From: Macrothele yani
Taxonomy: Eukaryota; Arthropoda; Arachnida; Araneae; Macrothelidae
Assembly (NCBI GenBank): GCA_039090855.1
Contig: CM077013.1
Span: forward strand, 139,645,240 to 139,709,239
Length of the DNA: 64,000 nucleotides
Direction of reading: 5' to 3'
Shown one piece after another: positions 42,769 through 53,916 of this stretch (positions are counted from its first letter, which is position 1; each line of letters opens with the position of its first letter). Position numbers and translations under genes: made by a program. A model generated the notes under the pieces. The model worked only from the letters and a program-made list of their open reading frames with translations. It was not told the DNA's origin and searched no databases.

Positions 42769-43785
42769 TACACTATATTGACAAAAGTCACCGGACACCC
42801 CTTCAAAAAAAATGAACGGATCCGCTGCGATGTTAAGATGCACGGTACAGCTGCAATCGGTATAAAAACAAGCCTGCAGTTGACCGCGATCATATCGCAC
42901 TGTGAGGTTGAGTGAAAATATATCGGCGGGAGAGAACTGACTTTGAGAAAGGAAAGGAAAGATTGTTGGGTGTTCTATTAGTGCGTTGTCCATAAGAGAA
43001 ACCGAGAGGCTTTTAAACATACCCAATACTAAAAATGTGAATGACATATGGCGTGCCTGAAGCAGCAAAATGGACCGGCAGACCAAAAGAAATCAGTGGT
43101 AGAGGACGTCGAAGCCTCAGGAGAGTCGTTACAGCTAATCGACGGAGTACTGCACAAGGCCTCAGTGTACAGGTGAGTAAAAATGCTGGAACTTTGGTAT
43201 GTACGCGTACCATTCGCACAGAATTTCATTCCATGGGTTACCGTGGTCATGCGGCTGTTCATAAGCCTTTCAATTCCACTCGAAATGCTATTCGTCGTAT
43301 AGCATGGTGTGAAGAACATTTTTCGCGGACCGTAGATCAACGGATCCTATGGACTGATGAATCCAGACAGGATCCATCAGTCAGATGGCCGTGTGTTGGT
43401 ATGGCGGCAGCCGGGGAACGCTATTTAGCACACTGTACTGTTCCTACGGTCACGTTTGGAGCTAGCAGTGTTTTCGTGTGGAGGTGTTTTTCGTGGTATG
43501 GTCCCGACCTATTCACTATCATGGACAAACCTGTTAACCAGCACGTCTGCCACGATATTCTGGACAATACCAAATCTGTGGCAACCCTACCAACTCTGTG
43601 GCAATACTATGGAATCGAGCCTTGTTGGTACCAGCAGGATAATGCACAGAGCCATAAAGCAAAGACTGTTACAGCGTGGTTTGACGATAATTCCGTATCG
43701 TGTGTGGACTGACCAGCACAGAGCCCTGATCTTAATCCCATAGAGCACCTATGGGATGAATTAAAGCGCCGACACTCCCCCGGAA
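42769..43785 (+). mobile_element. Tc1-like element, family T2 copy 2, 3'-truncated
   Basis: Left end tacactatattgacaaaagt as in copy 1; the right end and last part of the gene are missing after about 43785. Confidence 0.88.
42915..43775 (+). pseudogene. Tc1 transposase T2-2
   Basis: Leader frames give SIRETERLLNIP (helix-turn-helix). A 223-codon frame (43041-43712) holds GRPKEISGRGRRSLRRVVTA, ILWTDESRQDPSVRWPCVGM (first Asp), FVWRCFSWYGPDLFTIMDK, CWYQQDNAQSHKAKTVTAWF (second Asp). A TGA at 43710-43712 (Trp in the family) interrupts it before SPDLNPIEHLWDELKRR (Glu intact). It is the least decayed Tc1 catalytic domain here, but is 3'-truncated. Confidence 0.88.
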
Positions 43786-43869
43786 AAACATTTAGATGTA
43801 CTTTTTTCACCTCAAAAACGCTTAGTTTGCCCTCCAGAGAGATTTAATATAAATCTCTGTAATTAGAAT

Positions 43870-44440
43870 ACGTGCGCTGCTAAAATATCGATGTGAAAAA
43901 AAAAATTGTGCTACTGATAGCGTTAGTGGCGAGGAATATTTTTCATATTTCTTGCCAATTTTTGTGCCATACAGTTTCGCCACTAGGGGGTGTAAGCGTT
44001 CACTTTTGTTTGTATCAGGCTTGGAACCATAGCTTCGTTTCTAAGATCCCGATTTTAAAAATCTCCTTTGCCTTGAATACCTTCCGTTATGAAAAATATT
44101 TTGAGCACAATTCCTGATTTTTCGTAGCACACATTCCTGTCGGTACGCCGAAAGTAGTTATTTGTATTTCTGGATGTTTTACCGATTGTGTAGAAATCCG
44201 GTTGGCAATTTTTTTTCGTGATCGGTTCAATATACTATGGAAAATACTTTCGCATTTTAGATTATCTAAGATTTCCTTCCGGAAACGTAAATGCATTTTC
44301 TTTTTAGGTGAATTATTTTCTTCTAAAAAGTCTGCCTTGAAACAATTTTTTTCATATCGGGAACGATTCAAACCCCTTGCTCATTACACCCGAGAATTCG
44401 GTGTCATCTTTCTCATATCAGGTCAATACATATGGAATAA
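43870..44440 (+). repeat. Family R fragment, 3' part
   Basis: Contains gccactagggggtgtaagcg, cttcgtttctaagatcccga and the terminal block ctcattacacccgagaattc / ggtgtcatctttct. Confidence 0.8.
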
Positions 44441-44446
44441 TTACTA

Positions 44447-44908
44447 TTGACTCAAATCAAGCTGCTTTTTCCATGTAACATAACCACGGAAATTTCAAAA
44501 TTTAATCGTCCTGGAGCGGAAATGGAACCCGCATCTCCCGATTTGTTTGCGCTCGAGTATGCTAACCATTACACCCCTCGGGACAATGTAATCCAAACAA
44601 TTGACTCAAATCAAGCTGCTTTTTCCATGTAACATAACCACGGAAATTTCAAAATTTAATCGTCCTGGAGCGGAAATGGAACCCGCATCTCCCGATTTGT
44701 TTGCGCTCGAGTATGCTAACCATTACACCCCTCGGGACAATGTCATCCAAACAATTGACTCAAATCAAGCTGCTTTTTCCATGTAACATAACCACGGAAA
44801 TTTCAAAATTTAATCGTCCTGGAGCGGAAATGGAACCCGCACTCCCGATTTGCGCTCGAGTATGCTAACCATTACACCACACTCGGGACAATGTAATCCA
44901 ACCAATTG
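44447..44908 (-). repeat. Three tandem 154-bp units of a tRNA-like repeat (SINE-D)
   Basis: Units start at 44447, 44601 and 44755; the first two are almost identical. On the minus strand each reads ctcgaggggtgtaatggtta-like A-box sequence (gtgtaatggttagcatactc) and a B-box remnant gcgggttccatttccgc. A dispersed relative lies at 45876-46005. The repeated 61-codon frames are artefacts of the tandem array. Confidence 0.85.
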
Positions 44909-45001
44909 AAGCATTAATCTGAAGCGTCAGACATTTTGATTTTAGTCAAAACAAGCATGCCTCATCGTAGCGCTAAGTTAGATCACCAGCAAATGAGTAC
45001 A

Positions 45002-45843
45002 TACAGGGTGTCCCACTCGCTACCGTTGTTAAGATGCGATATTGCAACGAAATTTGAAGTGGACTTACCTCATTTCGTGTGAAATGTGATGACATCACAA
45101 CATGTGCTGGAAGTGGCCACCATTTTGCGTCCAGACAGCATTGAACCCGGTGCTGTCTGCCAGCCAGCCGGTGTGCTCCTTAGTGGCAGACACATTCCTA
45201 AGTGTGGCGCCAGTGAGGAGCTGTCCGCTAGCCAGCCAGACGCGCCTCTCTGCTGCTTTATGTCATTTCGCTGAGCGTGTCTACACAATACGGTTGTCGA
45301 TAGTGAGTGCTCGTGCTCGTGGCTGTTCGCGTACGTGTGAAAATATATTGGCATACTGCATATATGGAAATCTTCAACACCTTTGTAAATCAATTGGACG
45401 GCGAAGAACTATCCATTGGATATTACCAGCATGATGGAGAGACATCACACACATCACACACCATTATTGCCGAAGTCATTTCGAAGGGCCCATGACCACC
45501 GGCCTCACCCAATCTGACGCCTTCTGATTACTTTCTATGGGGATATCTAAAAGGGAGAGTTTACCAAAAGAAACCGCGGACCATAGATGTCTTGAAAGCA
45601 AACATCACCGAAGAAATTCAGGCAGTGATGGTGGACGTACTGGCAAGGACTTTCTGCAATATGGTGCGCCGGGTTCATTGCTGTCTGGATGCAAATCGTC
45701 GCCACTTCCAGCACATGTTGTGATGTCATCACATTTTTCACAAATTGAGGTAAGTCCACTTCAAATTTCGTTGCAATATATTCATTGGTGTTAATATTAT
45801 TAAAGAAATGCTGGGTTCGGTAGCGAGTGGGACATCCTGCATA
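45002..45843 (+). mobile_element. Mariner-type deletion element with ~150-bp inverted ends
   Basis: Ends cagggtgtcccactcgctac and mirror gtagcgagtgggacatcctg; the inverted arms extend about 150 bp (45002-45155 and 45680-45843) and include gacatcacaacatgtgctgg. TA flanks. The interior holds the end of a transposase. Confidence 0.85.
45352..45660 (+). pseudogene. Mariner-type (DDxD) transposase C-terminal part
   Basis: IGYYQHDGETSHTSHTIIAE (second Asp block, QHDGAPAHxx in relatives), then NLTPSDYFLWGYLKGRVYQK (third Asp block, SPDLTPxDFFLWGxLK), IDVLKANITEEIQAV. This belongs to the mariner-related groups whose third residue is Asp with FLWGYLK, distinct from the Tc1s nearby. The N-terminal half is deleted. 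Confidence 0.78.
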
Positions 45844-45875
45844 AATCAAGTTGAAGCTCATGGAATAATTAATGC

Positions 45876-46005
45876 TGACTCAAATCAAGCTGTCCTTTCC
45901 ATGTAACATAACCAGACAAATTTGAAAATTTTATCATCCTAGAACGTGAATCAAAACCGCATCTCCCCATCTGCGCTCAATTAGCATACTCAAGCGCAAA
46001 TCGGG
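45876..46005 (-). repeat. Dispersed SINE-D copy
   Basis: gctgactcaaatcaagctgt, ccatgtaacataaccagaca, and tctgcgctcaattagcatac correspond to the 154-bp unit. It abuts a family R copy. Confidence 0.75.
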
Positions 46006-46007
46006 AT

Positions 46008-47895
46008 ATGTCCGTTCGTCGATGAAAGCCATATCTCTGCAACTTTTCGTTCGATTTGAAAAAAATATTTTTGCGTTGGGAAGCTTGAAATATGTGAACG
46101 TATACCCTTCCTTTCCGGTTTTCTTCGCCTGCAGAATGCTTAAACGTAGATGCTATCTACTTCAAAATACATTTTATTCAACATTACTGCTTCTGAACAT
46201 CCGATTAAAAACATTATTTCCTCCATTCGAAGCCATTTATAACGAATACTATTTTGGGTAAAGTTTCTTTGTCAAGTAATGCATAGTTTTCCCGCTAGGG
46301 AGCGTACTGTTAAATTGTGATTTCCGTAGTATCTCTGCTTCTAAGCCTCCTATCTGAAAACTTATTTTTGCATTGGAAAGAACACCTGGTTGCAAAATGT
46401 TCTGCATATAATTGCGCATTTCTGTAAAGAATGGTTTGGCCAGTAGCGTATGCTTTTGTTTCTGATGCATTTATAGCAACATCTGCGCTCGATTTAAAAA
46501 ATTCTTTCGCGGGCAGATACCAATCACCACAACAAGCTTTTTAAGAATACTTTATGCTGAAAATAGTGCATGATTTTTCCGCCAGGGGGCGTAGAAGTAT
46601 ATCTTATTTTTGTCGATATCTCTGCTTCAAGCTGTCCGATTTCAAAAAAGTTTCTTTGTTGGAGAGCGTTTTGCGTACGAAATATTTTGCATATGATTTC
46701 AAAATTCCCTAACGCACACGTGTGCCATTATCAGTACATAAGTTCACGTTTCCGTTTGCAGCTTATTAGCAGCAACATTTTCGCCTCTAAAACCCCTATT
46801 GAAAACATCTTCTTTCGGTCAAGTACCACTAACTGCCAAAAACATTTGTGTACATTTATTACCAGAAATAGTGCACAATCTTCCCGTTAGGGGCGCAAAT
46901 GTCTTATTGGCTTTTGCTAATATCTCTGCTTTTAAAAGTCCGATTTAAAGAATTCTTCGGATGCCGTATGTTATATGTACTTTGTGAAACACTTTACCTC
47001 TACTCGTGGGGTTTTCTAGTTCACAGTTCTGGCGCTAGGTTGTGTTACTGTGTACTTCTGTTTCATACTGTGCCTACGCTTGTGAAAATCCTTTTGAAAA
47101 ATTCCGTTATTCACTGTATGCGTTCGTTACAGTAAAGATGGGAAATATTATGTTTTTAAAGTAGTGCACAGTATATCCGCTAGGGGTAGAAATGTCAGAA
47201 CCTTCTTCTCGCTCTTTCTGCGTCTAAGAGACGTATTTGGAAAATTATTTTTCCTTAATATAGTTTTTGCTCTGAAGAATACCTTTCACGTATTTCCTAC
47301 GTTTCCATTATTAAAAATTCTTCCGCTGGAGGTATAAATTTAGATCATGTTTTCCTTTATGTCTGATCTTTCAACTGTTTGTTATAAAAGTCGCTTTGTC
47401 TCTGAAATGTTCCTTCAGCAAAGAGAATTTTTTAGCACAATTTGCTAATTTTTGTTACAGACTTTCCAACAGTTAGTGGGGGAAAGTATCTGTTTCTAGA
47501 TAATTAGTGGATTGTAGAAATTCCGTTCTTTTTGTTTCTCTCTTTTTTTTTAATCTGTTCCATTGGCAATGAATAACTTTGAAATATTTTATTTTGGTCG
47601 TAAAGGATAAAAAAAACGTGCTCATTACAACCGAGAATTTTTTTTTTTTTTTGATTGGAGGTTTAACGACCGCCGTGAGCAACTCAATGGGCTATAAGCA
47701 GTCGCCCGTCCCTAATTTAGGGTCACTGGTTCCAGGGAAGGGAGAGAGCCAGTGCCGTAAGACAAACACAACATCCATGCCTCACCGGGATTCGAACCCG
47801 GACCCCTTACGGACGAATGATCAGAGGCCAACGCCTTAGACCACTGAGCCACCGGGGCGGCACCGAGAATTCGGTGTCATCTTTCTTGTTTTCTT
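46008..47895 (+). repeat. Family R modular repeat, copy 3
   Basis: Starts tccgttcgtcgatgaaagcc, atatctctgcaacttttcg; module cores near 46292, 46437, 46578, 46723, 46886, 47028, 47178, 47325 and 47470. Ends accgagaattcggtgtcatc. SINE-A copy 22 is inserted exactly in the terminal block. Confidence 0.8.
47640..47861 (-). mobile_element. SINE-A copy 22
   Basis: Complete minus-strand copy with exact target duplication accgagaatt (47630-47639 and 47862-47871) taken from the family R terminus. Confidence 0.94.
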
Positions 47896-48774
47896 AAGTG
47901 ATATTAAAAATATCAGAGAGACTTTTAATATGGAGATAGACTTTTTATTTTCTATTAGACTGTCAAAACCAATCAACAGATTCACTAGATGAGTATGGAG
48001 ATAGTTGCGTTGACAGATACGTAAAGAAGAAAACTGGGGGGGGGGGGGGCAAGAACTTGAGTTTCACGCAGAGTCATGAACCGTGGGTTACGAACATGAA
48101 CCACAGAATCAAAGATTTCTGTCATCAGGAATAAGAAGCATTAAAAGACTGCCATTCGCAGATCTAACTGCTTGAAAGCACACGAAGACGATGCCAAAAA
48201 CCCACTGCTGCATTTGACCTTGATCCGTAGAAAGAATGCTGACGCTTTCGTCGTCTGACAGCTTTTTTTATTTTTTTTTTCACGAAGCAGAAGATTACAA
48301 CCTCTTAGAGTTTGAGGGTAAATGTACATTTACTTTTTATACCCCTGAAGCGAACCACAATCCTTTTTTTTTTTTTTTTGGTATATTTTTGTTTCAGTTT
48401 CTTCCATAAACGATTTGCTGAGTCTAAGGACGCCATTTTCTCAGAAAATGCACCTGGGGCTGTAAGGTTCAACATGATGCCCAATAGTCGATTATCAGTT
48501 TTTGCCAACGAATGGATGCAATTAGCATGCTTTTCTGAAGCAAACAAAGAAGGTAACAATTGAGAAACACGAAATTACCTATATTAGTGCAATACGTCAG
48601 CAAACACATTCAATTCGCATACACTGAACTTCCCTGCCATACGAGTTTAAGTATTCAAAGTGAACGTAAATTTACACATTAGTTTTCTTGATTGCTCAAG
48701 TAATTATTTAAATAGTGCAACGTAGGTCATGTACGATTTATTAGCCTAAAAAACAAGTTCTCAAAAACCTTATT
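47896..48774. other. Unassigned sequence with poly-G and poly-T tracts
   Basis: Holds a G12 run (about 48037-48048) and T runs at 48265-48280 and 48364-48379. Opposing 83-84-codon frames at 48305-48563 overlap a poly-T tract and have no family support. Confidence 0.5.
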
Positions 48775-49030
48775 TTTTTTTTTCGCATTTCATTTGCAAA
48801 AAAAGTACGTGTTTATATTTTTCGTCAGTCCGTCTGTGGACACCATAGCTCTGCAACTAACTGCCCAATTTAAAATTATCTTTGCATTTGGAAGTCCGAC
48901 ACAATGCTCTTCGCTATCCGGTCATTTTTGGTGCCCAACTTCGCCGCTAGAGGACGTAACAGATGTTATCTAATTCAAAATGCATTTTACCCCATATCGT
49001 TGTTTCTAAATATACAATTGAAAAATTGTT
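48775..49030 (+). repeat. Family R copy 4, head (split by PLE-2)
   Basis: tcagtccgtctgtggacacc, atagctctgcaactaactgc, and gccgctagaggacgtaacag. The same copy resumes at 54229. Confidence 0.8.
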
Positions 49031-49275
49031 AACCTTACATACAGCTGCCTCGGCACGATGTATAACACTTTCCTCTAATACACGCAAGCCTCAGAAATAT
49101 AAAATATTTATTTACATCTAAAACCAGTATGTACAGAAAAAAAACAACTTTAAAAAACAGGCAAGGTCTTTCTAGTCTTCACAAGACACATTATCAAGCC
49201 AAAGTGCAGCCCAATGTGCAGTGAACAAGACTATATACTGTATGTACAAGCAAGCAACCGTCATGCATCTGTAAC

Positions 49276-50488
49276 TACACTGAACAGCAAAGGAATTAGA
49301 CAGCTGGCGTTATGCATATATGGCGCTCTGGGCGGCCCTGTAAACGCAAACGACATGACGTATGCAGCGATCCGACAATACAAGGAGTGATGCGACGGGA
49401 ATCAGTAAGAGTCGGACGCAGTATGGGTAAGACGAACGATCTAAGCACATTTGATCGTGGGCATATTGTCGGAGCCCGACGAATGGGTCACTCCATCTCG
49501 GAAGTCGTGCAGGCACTGGGATTTTCAGGAGCCACTGTGTCACTGGTGCACTGTGAGTACATTGAATCCGGTAAAACAAGGCCCAACTGCCGTGGACAAC
49601 AGCGTGTGGACAAGCGGAGTCATCGTCGGCTAGCTCGCATCGTAACAGCGGATAGACGGGCCACAGTGCAAGAAATCCCTCGGCAATTTAACACTGGTGC
49701 ACAAAAACGTGTAAGCAGCCACACCATCCAGAACCATCTCCTCCCTATGGGGTACAGAAATCATCGTCCCACGAGGGTACCGCTGATGACCGCACATCAC
49801 AGGGTACAAAGATTAGCATGGGCGCGGGAACATCGCCACTGGATCCTAGACATGTGGGAAAATGTTGCCTGGACTGATGAGTCGAAATTGACGTTGGTAC
49901 ATGCGGATGGCAGGATATGAGTACGGCGCAAACCACGTGAAGCGATCGATTCTTCTTGCCAGCAGGGTACTCTTCAAGCTGGTGGGGGTGGCATTCTCGT
50001 CTGAGGACTGCTTACGTGGACTGAAATGGGACCTCTGGTACGTGTGACATCGTCCCTTACAGGCCGACTTTACCGGGATATCCTGGACGACCATTTGCTC
50101 CCGTTGTGGTGCCTTCAACATCACACTGGGGACCTCATCCTGCAACAAGACAATGCACAGTGCCATCGCTCCCGAATTGTATCCGAATGGTTGGATGAAC
50201 ACTCCACCGACGTGACCTCGCTTCCTCGGTTAGCTAGGTCTCCTGACTTCAATCCCATTTAGCACGTCTGGGATGCCGTCGCGAAAGATGCTCGAAGCTC
50301 TGACCCCCCTCCATTAAAACTTCGTGAACTGTGGGAGCTTGTTCAGGGGTCGTGGATCCGTATGGCTTCCCAACGCTTCCGGTGTCTTGTGGAGTCCATG
50401 GCGAGACGAATAGCCGCCGCCATCAGGGCGAATGGTGGTGCTACACGTTACTAGACAGGTATCTCTAATTCAATTGCTCTTCAGTGTA
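49276..50488 (+). mobile_element. Tc1-like element, family T1 copy 2
   Basis: 1213 bp with ends tacactgaacagcaaaggaa and mirror attcaattgctcttcagtgt; TA at both ends. The empty site is visible in the right arm of PLE-2 (gttgctatagttacag, about 53969-53984). Confidence 0.93.
49423..50454 (+). pseudogene. Tc1 transposase T1-2
   Basis: MGKTNDLSTFDRGHIVGARR, MGHSISEVVQALGFSGATVS (helix-turn-helix 1), RSHRRLARIVTADRRATVQE (helix-turn-helix 2), NVAWTDESKLTLVHADGRI (first Asp), then a stop at 49918. After it: ILQQDNAQCHRSRIVSEWLD (second Asp), RSPDFNPI*HVWDAV (the Glu codon is a TAG stop), and IRANGGATRY at the end. About 87-90% similar by eye to copy 1, and with fewer breaks in its first half. Confidence 0.9.
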
Positions 50489-50548
50489 TAGCAACATCTA
50501 GGTGTACATGAGCTGTAATCATAGAAATGAACTGTCCCGACATTTAAT

Positions 50549-52361
50549 CTAAGTAGCCGGTGGTTTTATTGTTCTAGCATATTGACGCCAAGGTAATGGT
50601 AAATTATTGGGTAGGTCTTCATTGCAACATAGATCATCAAACCATGTGTTAAACAATGATTCCGTGAAAAATGTAACTCGTTTATTTTTGGTAAAAGCCA
50701 GATGACTCACGTTTTCCCAACGTGTGGTGTATTTGCCTTCGGCTACTAAACGTGCAATGTCTGTAGTCGTTGTCCCCGTTTTGATATCGTATTTTTGTTC
50801 CGAAAGCTGGACACCTATCGTCTGAAATGTGCAGCCAATATATGTTTCAGGTTGGTCATTAGGAAGCTCAGGTTGCAATGGTGTACAGTATAAACCACGT
50901 TTGTGTTCCGTGCACACCCGATAACGGTATTGTTTTATCATTTTGAAAATATTTGATGACCGTATTCCAAAACCTATATGATGTTTGTCACAGAATCGGT
51001 TCAAAGTGTTAATGATGGTTGGGTGGTAATCCACTGAACCAATGAAACGTCTGGTAACTGGCTCGCGTTATAATCGTGTGAACGACAGTCGTTGAGTCTG
51101 TTGAATTACTTTATTAACACAGTTCTCAGGGTAGCCAATTTGCTTAGCAGTTTTGACAATATAATCGAGTTCAATACGTCTTAAACGTATCGACGAAGAG
51201 TGCGTGAAAGCTCTTTTTTTACTTGAGCGCAACCCAGCAAGTTTATATTGAATGGAGTGAGCTGAAGAGAATGGAATCAGGGTCGGAATGTGGGTCGATT
51301 TCCGGTACACGTAATGGGTTACGATATCCTTAACAGGATTTCTGGTGAGAAGAATATAAAGAAACGGCAAGGAAATCTGTTCTTCGAGTTCGATAATAAA
51401 TTTAATTGATGGAAAGAAGGACGATAGAGCTTGATCAAATTGTTTTAGCCTTTCAACCGAATGTGGCCACAATACTAAAACGTCGTCGATGTATCTGATA
51501 TATAATGTAGGTTTGAACGGACTATTTTGAATAACATTATTCTCTAGATGTTGAAGAACCACCTCAGCCAAAATGGGGATCGGGGGAACCCCATTGGTGT
51601 CCCGCCTCGTTGTTAGTAGATAACTCCATTAAATTTGTAATAGGTTCGTTGAGCAATTAATTTTAAAGTTGCTATAATAACTTGAGCTTCAACTGGAGAA
51701 TTGCCCGGTACTGAAGCTAGTCTTTCCTCAAGGATCACTTCAGCTTGTAGCAAAGGTACGCTAGGGAATAATGAAGAGACATCTGATGATGCCATAATAA
51801 AATGTTGGGCACAGGGATCAAAATCTCTGATAATATTGAGAGCTTGAAGGGTTCCCTGCACGGCGTACTTTGATGATTGAAAGAAGGGAGGTTGCAAGTC
51901 CTTTTCCAGGGGCCGGGTGGGGCCCACATTCCGACCGTGATTCTACAAAGGTTTCAAGTCCTTTTTCCAGGGGCCGGGTGGGATTATTAAAACTGGATAC
52001 CAAAGGTCGCACTGGGTAGTCTTCTTTATGAATCTTGATCTTTCGAATATCGGTGGTAATCTATATAGGTCCACTGGGTGGGTGCATCTGAGAAGATATA
52101 GAAACAGGGAGATACGCTTGATTTCTCAACTTGCTCAGAGATTTTGTGGTAGCTGATGTTGGATCAAATGAAATAACCCTATGGGGAATGCTATCGAAAG
52201 CCTCAAGCATTTTTACGTGATATTCATTCTTGTCCAAAAGAACAATCTGTCGAGTTTTGTCTGCTGACACAATTGATAATTCAGGGTTAAAAGATAGTGC
52301 CAGCGGTTGGTTCCGTTCATACGTTAATATTCTTTGATCTTGTGTATTGCGTAGGTGATTG
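50549..52361 (-). pseudogene. Penelope reverse transcriptase + endonuclease-like ORF
   Basis: Reading down the minus strand: YHVKMLEAFDSI (N-terminal RT region), an in-frame stop near 52058, KIHKEDYPVRPLVSSFNNPT (KIHK..RPIVS block), SDVSSLFPSVPL (block A), YIRYIDDVLVLW (catalytic YIDD), VYRKSTHIPTLIPFSSAHSI (YRK.T), then TYIGCTFQTIGVQLSEQKYD (YIG motif of the endonuclease-like C-terminus), ending IKPPAT. A 27-bp direct repeat (caagtccttttccaggggcc) at 51896 and 51955 disrupts the RT. Several frame breaks. Confidence 0.87.
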
Positions 52362-52391
52362 TATAACGAAGTAAATTTCTCCGTCATTTTT

Positions 52392-52463
52392 ATCCGCGCC
52401 AGGATTCGAACCCGGGTCCCCTCATTCCGGAACAAGTTGCTCTACCAATTGAGCTACGCGGAC
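52392..52463 (-). promoter_or_regulatory. 72-nt tRNA-like sequence in TRIM C2 3' LTR
   Basis: GTCCGCG pairs fully with CGCGGAT (seven pairs, one G-T). D arm GCTC..GAGC with A box tagctcaattgg; T arm with B box gggttcgaatcc. The anticodon arm is poor (ttccggaa palindrome), so this is a tRNA relic used as a promoter rather than a working tRNA. Confidence 0.7.
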
Positions 52464-52715
52464 GTTTTATTCTGATTCCTATCTGCCTTTATGTCGTGTG
52501 CGTCCTTCTGGAAGGTACGTCACATCTCCTGGTACGTTACATCATCTCCCCCTTATTTTTTTTTTTTTTTTCGAAGTGCTGGAGAAGGGATTCTCTTATT
52601 TTTCCTATCTCGCGGTGTGGAAAGAACATCACACCAATGCGAGATTTTTGAACGGTCGGGTCATCCGGATAGTTCGGGCGCCATTATAACGAAGTACATT
52701 TCTCCGTCTTTTCTG

Positions 52716-52787
52716 GTCTACGCCGGGATTCGAACCCGGATCCCCTCATTCCGGAACAAGTTGCTCTACCAATTGAGCTACGCGGAC
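52716..52787 (-). promoter_or_regulatory. 72-nt tRNA-like sequence in TRIM C2 5' LTR
   Basis: Same layout and length. The T arm is perfect (ccggg ttcgaat cccgg). Acceptor GTCCGCG against CGTAGAC has one mismatch. Its position inside the 5' LTR, upstream of the primer site, would place transcription start near the LTR 5' end. Confidence 0.7.
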
Positions 52788-52869
52788 GTTTTATTCTGAT
52801 TCCTATCTGCCATTATGTCGTGTGCGTCCTGCTGGCAGGTACGTCACATCTCCTGGTACGTTACAATTG

Positions 52870-53916
52870 TTATGTGTACGTACCCTGGCCCCTCTCCCCC
52901 ATTTTGGCTGAGGCCGTTCTTCAACATCTAGAGAATAAGGCTATTCAAAATAGTCCGTTCAAACCTACATTGCATATCAGATACGTCGCCGAAGTTTTAG
53001 TATTTTGCCCACATTCGGTTGAAAAGGTTACAACAATTTGTTCAAGCTCTATCATCCTTCTTTCCATCAATTAAATATACTATCGAACTAGAAGAACAGT
53101 TTTCCTTGCAGTTTCTTGATATTCTTCTTACCAGAGATCATGTTAAGGATATCGTAACCCATTCCGTGTACCGAAAACCTACCCACATTCCGACCCTGAT
53201 TCCATTCTCTTCAGCTCACCCCATTCAATATAAACTTGCTGGGTTGCGCTCAAGTATCAAAATAGCTTTAACGCACTCTTCGTCGATACGTTTAAGACGT
53301 ATTGAACTCGATTATATTGTCAAAACTGCAAAGCAATTTGGTTACCCTGAGAACTGTGTTAATAAAGTAATTGAACAGACTCAACGACTGTCGTTCACAC
53401 GATTACAACGCGAGCAAGTTACCAGACGTTTCGTTGGTTCCGTGGATTACCACCCAATCATCATTAACACTTTAAACTGATTCTGTAACAGACAAATATG
53501 GACCCCAAACCTTTTTCAAAATGATAAAACAAGACCGTGATGGATTGTGCACGGAACACAAACATGGTATATACTGTACACCCTTGCAACCTGAGCTTCC
53601 CAATGACCACCTTAGGACATATATTGGCTCCACTTTATTTCGGACGATAGGTGTCCGGTTTTCGGAACACAAGTACGATATCGAAACGGGGACAACGACT
53701 ACAGCCATTGCACGTTTGGTAGCCGAAGGCAAATATACCACACGTTGGGAAAACGCGAATCATCTGGCTTTTACCAAAAATAAACGAGATACATTTTTCA
53801 TGGAATCATTATTTATCACATGGTTTGATGATCTATGTTGCAATGAAGACCTACCCAGTAATTTACCATTACGTTGGTGTCAATACGTTAGAACATTAAA
53901 ACCACCGGATACTTAG
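52870..53916 (+). pseudogene. Penelope RT (partial) + endonuclease-like region, right arm
   Basis: Starts within the RT: PILAEAVLQHLENKAIQNSP, then HIRYVAEVLVFCPHS (catalytic YIDD changed to YVAE). After a frameshift: SLQFLDILLTRDHVKDIVTH, VYRKPTHIPTLIPFSSAHPI; another break near 53480, then YIGSTLFRTIGVRFSEHKYD and a stop at 53916. Higher sequence continuity than the left copy downstream of 53019. Confidence 0.87.

Larger units (their letters stand above)
52362..52865 (-). mobile_element. Miniature LTR-type element (TRIM), copy C2
   Basis: 504 bp. Direct repeats 52362-52541 and 52685-52865 (180/181 bp, about 93% identical by eye) read tgtaacgtaccaggagatgt .. cttcgttata on the minus strand. 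One base after the 5' repeat is TGGCGCCCGAAC (complement of 52672-52683), matching the classical tRNA-Lys primer-binding site. Before the 3' repeat is aataagggggaga. Target duplication ATTG (52358-52361 and 52866-52869). No ORF. Confidence 0.88.

Noticed and set aside
44447..44786. Two identical 61-codon ORFs
   Set aside because: They are copies of a non-coding 154-bp tRNA-like tandem unit.
48305..48563. Overlapping 83-84-codon frames on both strands
   Set aside because: Both cross a T16 tract and show no domain; probably chance.
52716..52787. Possible functional tRNA gene
   Set aside because: The T arm is excellent and the acceptor reasonable, but the anticodon arm does not form a normal 5-bp stem with 7-nt loop, and the sequence lies inside a repeated LTR-like unit.
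52490..52800. 102-codon plus frame starting MSCASFWKVRHIS
   Set aside because: It lies wholly within the TRIM and reads antisense through its LTRs and internal region.
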